From Sulfitobacter sp. (GTDB lineage Bacteria; Pseudomonadota; Alphaproteobacteria; Rhodobacterales; Rhodobacteraceae), in contig JAGXHD010000058.1 in the NCBI GenBank assembly GCA_024636395.1, positions 1 through 10,175 of the forward strand: 10,175 nucleotides of DNA, written 5' to 3'. Shown here piece after piece: positions 6,620 through 10,175 of this stretch (position 1 is its first letter; every line of letters begins with the position of its first letter). The position numbers were made by a program, and so were the translations under genes. A model generated the notes under the pieces. It saw only the letters and a list, made by a program, of their open reading frames with translations, was not told the origin of the DNA and ran no database searches.

Positions 6620-7468
6620 ATGCCCAAAATACTCCGATATCTGTCCGTGCCGCTCATGTTGTTGGCGATGACGCTGGTGATGGCGGTTGCTGCGGCGCCG
6701 GTACGTGCGGCGGACCGCGAACGGCTGGAGGCGTTTCTGGAGGTGACAGGATTTGACGTGGCCTTGGAAAGCATCCGCCTGTCGGCTGATTCCGCGCCGG
6801 CCATGCTGGGAATGGAGGCGGATGATTTCGGGTCTGAATGGTCACGCCTGGTGGGCGAGGTTTTTGAGACGTCGCTGATGCACGATATGGCGCTGGATAT
6901 ATTGGCAAAGACCTTGAGCGATGCGCTGCTGATCCATGCCGCGGATTTTTATGCCAGTGATCTGGGGCAAAGACTGGTCGCTGTGGAAAACGCGTCTCAT
7001 ATGGAAGAAGAGGACGAATTGAAAACCGAAAGCGGCGCCCAGATCATCGACGGTTTGGTGCGCATCGACAGCCCGCGTGTGGACATGCTCAAGCGGCTGA
7101 ATGCGGCCAGTGGGGTGGAGGATACGTCCGTGCGCGCCATTCAGGAGGTGCAGATCCGATTCCTGATCGCCGCTGCGGCAGCAGGGGTGATTGAACTGCG
7201 CATGGAAGAGCCGGACCTGCGTGAGGCAATGCGTGCGCAGCAAGATGAACTGCGCCTGTCGATCACGGCGAATGCTCTGGCAAATGCGGCATATACCTAT
7301 CAGGCTTTCGACGACGGTGAAATTGAGGCCTACGCCGATGCGCTTGAGGATCCGCAGATGCAACGGGTGTATGAGCTGATGAATGCGGTCCAGTACGAAA
7401 TCATGGCCAACCGGTTCGAGGCGGTCGCGCGCCGATTGTCGGACATGCAGCCAAGCCAGGCTCTGTAA
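6620..7468 (+). CDS. Exported DUF2059 protein (first of two)
   Basis: A 282-residue protein with a clear Sec signal peptide: basic MPKILRY, a hydrophobic core rich in Leu, Met and Ala, and a likely cut after APVRA at about residue 30. It is probably periplasmic. The mature part is mostly helical and acidic. The motif FYASDLGQRLVAVENAS (about residues 111-127) matches the DUF2059 signature of Gram-negative exported proteins; a second weaker version lies near the C-terminus (DGEIEAYADALEDPQMQRVYELM). No enzymatic function is known for the family. I chose the ATG at 6620 over TTG at 6617 because AAAGGA lies 8 bases upstream. The next gene begins one base after the stop and is a paralogue, so the two are almost certainly co-transcribed and translationally coupled. 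Confidence 0.82.
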   Translation: MPKILRYLSVPLMLLAMTLVMAVAAAPVRAADRERLEAFLEVTGFDVALESIRLSADSAPAMLGMEADDFGSEWSRLVGEVFETSLMHDMALDILAKTLSDALLIHAADFYASDLGQRLVAVENASHMEEEDELKTESGAQIIDGLVRIDSPRVDMLKRLNAASGVEDTSVRAIQEVQIRFLIAAAAAGVIELRMEEPDLREAMRAQQDELRLSITANALANAAYTYQAFDDGEIEAYADALEDPQMQRVYELMNAVQYEIMANRFEAVARRLSDMQPSQAL

Positions 7469-7469
7469 C

Positions 7470-8279
7470 ATGCGTGCGTTTTTGATCTGGCCGGTGATCT
7501 GGGCATTGGCGTTGCCGGCCTTTGCCGATGCGCGCATGACCGTACTGGTGGATGTGCTGGCCCTGAATGAGGTGGCCCAAATCCTGCGGCTGGAGGGCAT
7601 GCAAAGCGCGCAGGAGCTGAACGACGACATGCTGTCGGGCGAAGGCGGGCCTGGCTGGCAACATCAGGTTGATGCGATATACGCGCCGGGACGTATGGTG
7701 GAGACCGTGCGCCGTGCGCTGGAAGATCAGCTTGAGGGCGAGAAGCTGGAGCAGACGGTGACCTTTTTCGCCAGTGATCTGGGGACGCGCATCATCAGCC
7801 TTGAAAACTCGGCACGCGCGGCGATCAGTGATCCGGATGTCGAAAAGGTCGCGCGCGACCACTATGAAACGCTTGAGGGTACGGATGACGCCCGGCTGGC
7901 GCTGATCCGGTCGATGGTTGCGTCTGGCGATATGATTGACCGCAACGTGACCAGCGCGATGAATTCGAATTATCAGTTTCTGCGCGGGATAGCTGATGGC
8001 GGCGCCGTGACGATGACGCAGCAAGAGATGCTGGACTCGGTTACTGCTGATGCTGAGGAGATCACGAAGGATACGACCTCGTGGCTTTTTGGGTATCTGT
8101 TGCTGGCCTATCATCCGCTGAGCGACGATGACCTGCGCGACTATCTGGCGTATGCGAATACTGACTCCGGTCAAGCGTTGAACCGGGGTCTGTTCGACGG
8201 ATTTGGCAAAGCTTATGAGGATATTTCCTATGCTCTGGGGCGGGCGGTCGCGCTGAATATGACGGCAGAGGAATTGTAG
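7470..8279 (+). CDS. Exported DUF2059 protein (second of two)
   Basis: A 269-residue paralogue of the preceding protein. It has a short signal peptide (MRAFLIWPVIWALALPAFA, likely cut after residue 19) and the same core motif in the form FFASDLGTRIISLENSA, followed by a mostly helical acidic mature region. Near the C-terminus LSDDDLRDYLAYANTDSGQAL repeats the pattern, so each protein seems to contain two copies of the DUF2059 unit. The frame is open further upstream to 7383, but the ATG at 7470 begins the signal peptide and lies one base after the upstream stop, which indicates coupling. Function is unknown; tandem conservation suggests the two may act together or in a complex, which is inference. 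A terminator at 8358-8382 may also end this transcript. Confidence 0.82.
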   Translation: MRAFLIWPVIWALALPAFADARMTVLVDVLALNEVAQILRLEGMQSAQELNDDMLSGEGGPGWQHQVDAIYAPGRMVETVRRALEDQLEGEKLEQTVTFFASDLGTRIISLENSARAAISDPDVEKVARDHYETLEGTDDARLALIRSMVASGDMIDRNVTSAMNSNYQFLRGIADGGAVTMTQQEMLDSVTADAEEITKDTTSWLFGYLLLAYHPLSDDDLRDYLAYANTDSGQALNRGLFDGFGKAYEDISYALGRAVALNMTAEEL

Positions 8280-8311
8280 GGCGGGCAGGGCGGTTTCTGC
8301 GCGACTGTTGC

Positions 8312-8341
8312 TTGACAAGCTGCCAGCAAAGGTGCATCTGG
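8312..8341 (+). promoter_or_regulatory. Candidate rplU-rpmA promoter
   Basis: A perfect -35 hexamer TTGACA stands at 8312-8317. About 17-18 bases later the -10 candidates are poor (CATCTG/ATCTGG around 8335-8341). Transcription would start near 8347, just ahead of the hairpin at 8358. Assigned by eye from the -35 match. Confidence 0.45.
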
Positions 8342-8357
8342 CGACTTCGTACCGACA

Positions 8358-8382
8358 GGTGCCCATGGCTGGGTGCCTTTTT
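8358..8382 (+). terminator. Terminator-like hairpin in the rplU leader
   Basis: GGTGCCCA (8358-8365) pairs with TGGGTGCC (8370-8377) through 8 pairs, two of them G-T, around a TGGC loop. TTTTT follows at 8378-8382. It may be the end of the DUF2059 transcript, or an attenuator inside the rplU leader, because the best promoter lies upstream of it. Confidence 0.6.
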
Positions 8383-8487
8383 ATTATTTGATCATCCCTA
8401 AACGGGGTGCGCAGTCCGAGGCGCGGCATTGTCCGCATCAAATCCCAGGTGGATGCCACAGGACGCGATGACATGAAGGAAAAACGC
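8383..8487 (+). other. rplU 5' leader
   Basis: About 105 bases lie between the hairpin and the rplU start. The stretch contains several short complementary segments but no other gene and no protein frame I can support. It ends in an AAGGA ribosome binding site at 8476-8480, seven bases before the ATG at 8488. L21 leaders are regulatory in some bacteria; here the role is open. Confidence 0.4.
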
Positions 8488-9264
8488 ATGTTTGCGGTCA
8501 TCAAGACAGGTGGCAAGCAGTACAAGGTTCACTCCGGCGATATGCTGCGGGTTGAACGTTTGGCTGCTGATGCCGGCGAGACGGTTCTGTTTAACGAAGT
8601 GCTGATGCTGGGTGGCGACAGCCCCAAGGTTGGCGTGCCTCTGGTGAAAGACGCCGGCGTCGAAGCCGAAGTGGTCGACCAGATCAAAGGCGAAAAGGTC
8701 ATTCACTTTGTGAAGCGCCGTCGTAAACATTCATCCAAGCGCACCAAGGGTCACCGCCAGAAGCTGACATTGATCAAGATCGGTGACATTCTGGCATCCG
8801 GCGCGGGCAAGTCGAAAGCCAAGGCCGCCATCGGCACAGGGTCTGTCAGCGCTGCTGCCGTGGCCGCGATGGAAGAGAAAAGCTATGGCGTGAACCTGAC
8901 CGGTCGCGGTGAATCGGCCAAGCAGGCAAAAGCCGGCAAAGGTGCTGCCAAAGTGGCCGCGCCCAAGAAGGCTGATAAAGCTGCGCCAAAAGCAAAAGTT
9001 GCGGCACCCAAGGCAGAGAAGGCTGAAAAAGCTGCCCCCGCCAAGGCGAAGAAGGCAGATAAGGGCGGCGACGACCTGTCCCAGATTTCCGGCGTTGGTC
9101 CGGTCATTGTCAAGAAGCTGCACGGCGAAGGCGTGACCACATTCGCACAGATCGCGAAATGGACCGATGCCGACGTGGAAGCGATCGAAGAGAAACTGTC
9201 GTTCAAAGGTCGTGTCGGTCGTGAAGACTGGATTGCACAGGCCAAAGAACTGGCAAAAGGCTAA
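8488..9264 (+). CDS. rplU: 50S ribosomal protein L21 with C-terminal helix-hairpin-helix extension
   Basis: Residues 1 to about 104 are L21, a 23S rRNA-binding protein of the large subunit: MFAVIKTGGKQYKV at the start and the basic signature FVKRRRKHSSKRTKGHRQK (about 74-92). The usual L21 is about 103 residues, but this one has 258. Residues about 105-194 form a low-complexity linker rich in Lys, Ala and Pro (repeated AAPKA/AEKA units). Residues about 195-258 form a helix-hairpin-helix-like domain (ISGVGPVIVKKLHGEGVTTF and then a DADVEAIEEKL segment). Such long L21 forms are known from Rhodobacterales annotations. I chose the ATG at 8488 over the open frame back to 8407 because it starts the conserved L21 sequence and has AAGGA seven bases upstream. 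rpmA follows 12 bases after the stop; together they form the conserved rplU-rpmA operon. Confidence 0.96.
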   Translation: MFAVIKTGGKQYKVHSGDMLRVERLAADAGETVLFNEVLMLGGDSPKVGVPLVKDAGVEAEVVDQIKGEKVIHFVKRRRKHSSKRTKGHRQKLTLIKIGDILASGAGKSKAKAAIGTGSVSAAAVAAMEEKSYGVNLTGRGESAKQAKAGKGAAKVAAPKKADKAAPKAKVAAPKAEKAEKAAPAKAKKADKGGDDLSQISGVGPVIVKKLHGEGVTTFAQIAKWTDADVEAIEEKLSFKGRVGREDWIAQAKELAKG

Positions 9265-9276
9265 GGAGAGACACCA

Positions 9277-9546
9277 ATGGCACATAAAAAAGCAGGCGGT
9301 TCATCCCGTAACGGTCGCGACTCAGCTGGTCGTCGCCTTGGCGTGAAAAAGTACGGCGGCGAAGCTGTTATTCCGGGCAACATCGTCGTGCGTCAGCGCG
9401 GCACGAAGTTCTGGCCGGGTGCTGGCGTGGGCATGGGCAAGGATCACACGATCTTTGCCGTAGTGGATGGCAAGGTCCAGTTCCACAAAGGCCTTAAAAA
9501 CCGCACGTTCATTTCGGTTCTGCCAGTGGCGGAAGCCGCAGAGTAA
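9277..9546 (+). CDS. rpmA: 50S ribosomal protein L27
   Basis: An 89-residue L27, the large-subunit protein whose N-terminus reaches the peptidyl-transferase centre. The sequence begins MAHKKAGGSSRNGRDSAGRRLGVK, the canonical start without the N-terminal leader that Firmicutes cleave, and continues with GGEAVIPGNIVVRQRGTKFWPG. The length is normal. The ribosome binding site AAGGAG (9263-9268) overlaps the rplU stop region, so the two genes are probably coupled. A strong terminator follows 27 bases after the stop. Confidence 0.98.
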   Translation: MAHKKAGGSSRNGRDSAGRRLGVKKYGGEAVIPGNIVVRQRGTKFWPGAGVGMGKDHTIFAVVDGKVQFHKGLKNRTFISVLPVAEAAE

Positions 9547-9573
9547 GCCGCACCCGCAAGGTAAAAACAGTGA

Positions 9574-9602
9574 GGGATCGGCGATACCGCCGATCCCTTT
9601 TT
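9574..9602 (+). terminator. Rho-independent terminator of rplU-rpmA
   Basis: A perfect 10-bp stem GGGATCGGCG/CGCCGATCCC (9574-9583 with 9588-9597, loop ATAC) is followed by TTTTT. It ends the ribosomal operon; some readthrough could still feed the acetyltransferase gene 20 bases later. Confidence 0.92.
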
Positions 9603-9622
9603 CGTTCCGGGGGAAAATTCCC

Positions 9623-10126
9623 ATGGCTGATTGCATCACGACTAAACGGCTGACGCTGCGCCGCTTTCGCCCGGCGGACGCCGCACAGGTGGCCGATCTG
9701 GTCGGAGACTATGAGGTTGCGCGCTGGTTGGTCCGCGTACCGCACCCATACGCGGTCGCGGATGCCCACAGCTTTATCACGACCCATGCACCAACGGCCA
9801 AGGGCATCTATGCCGTGACGCTTGCGGATCAGGTAATTGGGTCTTGTTCGATTGAGGACGAATTGGGCTTTTGGTTGGGGCAACCGTTTTGGGGAGCAGG
9901 TTATGCTACCGAGGCTGCGCGCGCCGTTATCGCACAGTATTTTGACCAGTCGGATGCTGATTTGGTCTCGGGCTATGTCATCGGAAACGATGCCTCCTCC
10001 AATGTCCTGCAAAAACTCGGTTTTGAGCGCGGGAATATTGTCGAACAGACAAGCCTTTCTGCGCAAGAGCCTGTCCACATTCAGAAAATGGTGCTGTGCA
10101 AAGCTGACTGGGACCGCAGGACATGA
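9623..10126 (+). CDS. GNAT-family N-acetyltransferase (RimJ/RimL-like)
   Basis: A 167-residue acetyl-CoA-dependent acetyltransferase. It opens with TKRLTLRRFRPADAAQV, the usual start of the RimJ/RimL (Acetyltransf_3) group. The acetyl-CoA binding motif follows as GQPFWGAGYATEAARAVI (about residues 86-103), and the C-terminal motif as NDASSNVLQKLGFE (about 122-135). The substrate cannot be told from sequence; relatives acetylate ribosomal protein N-termini, but many others act on small molecules. The frame is open back to 9467 inside rpmA, but the ATG at 9623 gives the family's normal start and follows a GGGGGA site and the rpmA terminator. A gene for a similar enzyme is often found beside rplU-rpmA in Rhodobacteraceae (recalled knowledge). 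Its stop overlaps the next ATG as ATGA. Confidence 0.9.
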   Translation: MADCITTKRLTLRRFRPADAAQVADLVGDYEVARWLVRVPHPYAVADAHSFITTHAPTAKGIYAVTLADQVIGSCSIEDELGFWLGQPFWGAGYATEAARAVIAQYFDQSDADLVSGYVIGNDASSNVLQKLGFERGNIVEQTSLSAQEPVHIQKMVLCKADWDRRT

Positions 10127-10175
10127 GCGTTGCAGTCACGTCCTTTGCCGTTTTCGCAGTGTCCCAGATTGCCAC
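10123..10175 (+). CDS. Start of a further gene, cut by the window edge
   Basis: An ATG at 10123 overlaps the acetyltransferase stop as ATGA, with AGGA just upstream. The frame stays open for the remaining 17 codons (MSVAVTSFAVFAVSQIA). The overlap suggests translational coupling with the acetyltransferase. Too little sequence remains to name it. Confidence 0.4.
   Translation, partial: MSVAVTSFAVFAVSQIA

Noticed and set aside
6842..7630. A 262-codon open frame on the minus strand
   Set aside because: It is antisense to the first DUF2059 gene, which has a signal peptide, ribosome binding site and family motif. It is a shadow frame.
7401..8525. A 374-codon open frame on the minus strand
   Set aside because: It lies opposite the second DUF2059 gene, the rplU leader and the rplU start. 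The peptide is rich in Arg, His and Gln without domain logic, as expected for a shadow of GC-rich coding DNA.
9467..9622. Upstream extension of the acetyltransferase into rpmA
   Set aside because: The extra 52 residues overlap rpmA and the terminator and are not part of the GNAT fold. The ATG at 9623 fits the family start.

Overview
The window looks like a chromosome segment of an alphaproteobacterium of the Rhodobacteraceae (Roseobacter-like) group. The evidence is a long L21 ribosomal protein with a lysine/alanine linker and a C-terminal helix-hairpin-helix domain, a Hint-domain protein of the type common in that family, two DUF2059 proteins and GC-rich coding. The genus assignment is inference; no database was searched.

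Layout. (1) 1-504, minus: an internal piece of a Hint-domain protein gene, cut at its 5' side by an insertion sequence and running off the window at its 3' side. (2) 505-3001: a complete, apparently intact IS21-family element with 30-bp perfect terminal inverted repeats, istA and istB. (3) 3002-3758: the remains of an IS3-family element (end of orfA, most of orfB), truncated by the IS21 element and interrupted by two small related palindromic insertions. (4) 3759-4704: a decayed IS110-family transposase lacking its N-terminal domain. (5) 4705-6383: an accessory stretch with an unidentified plus-strand ORF ending at a good terminator, then an AT-richer unidentified gene split into two frames at a run of eight T. 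(6) 6384-6473, minus: tRNA-Ser(CGA), at the edge between accessory and conserved DNA. (7) 6620-8279: two adjacent, paralogous, exported DUF2059 proteins. (8) 8312-10175: a ribosomal protein block, rplU-rpmA, with a structured leader and a strong terminator, then a RimJ/RimL-like GNAT acetyltransferase and the start of a further gene overlapping it by ATGA.

How it fits together. The right third is ordinary housekeeping DNA. The left two thirds is a mobile-element graveyard beside a tRNA gene, where one live-looking IS21 sits among truncated IS3 and IS110 copies. The IS21 element has no target-site duplication and different genes on its two sides, so a deletion or recombination probably fused the Hint gene to the IS3 remnant. 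I found no convincing complete new defence or metabolic system. The points most worth a second look are the two related small hairpin insertions in the IS3 remnant, the T8-split gene next to the tRNA, and the hairpin-with-U-tract leader ahead of rplU.
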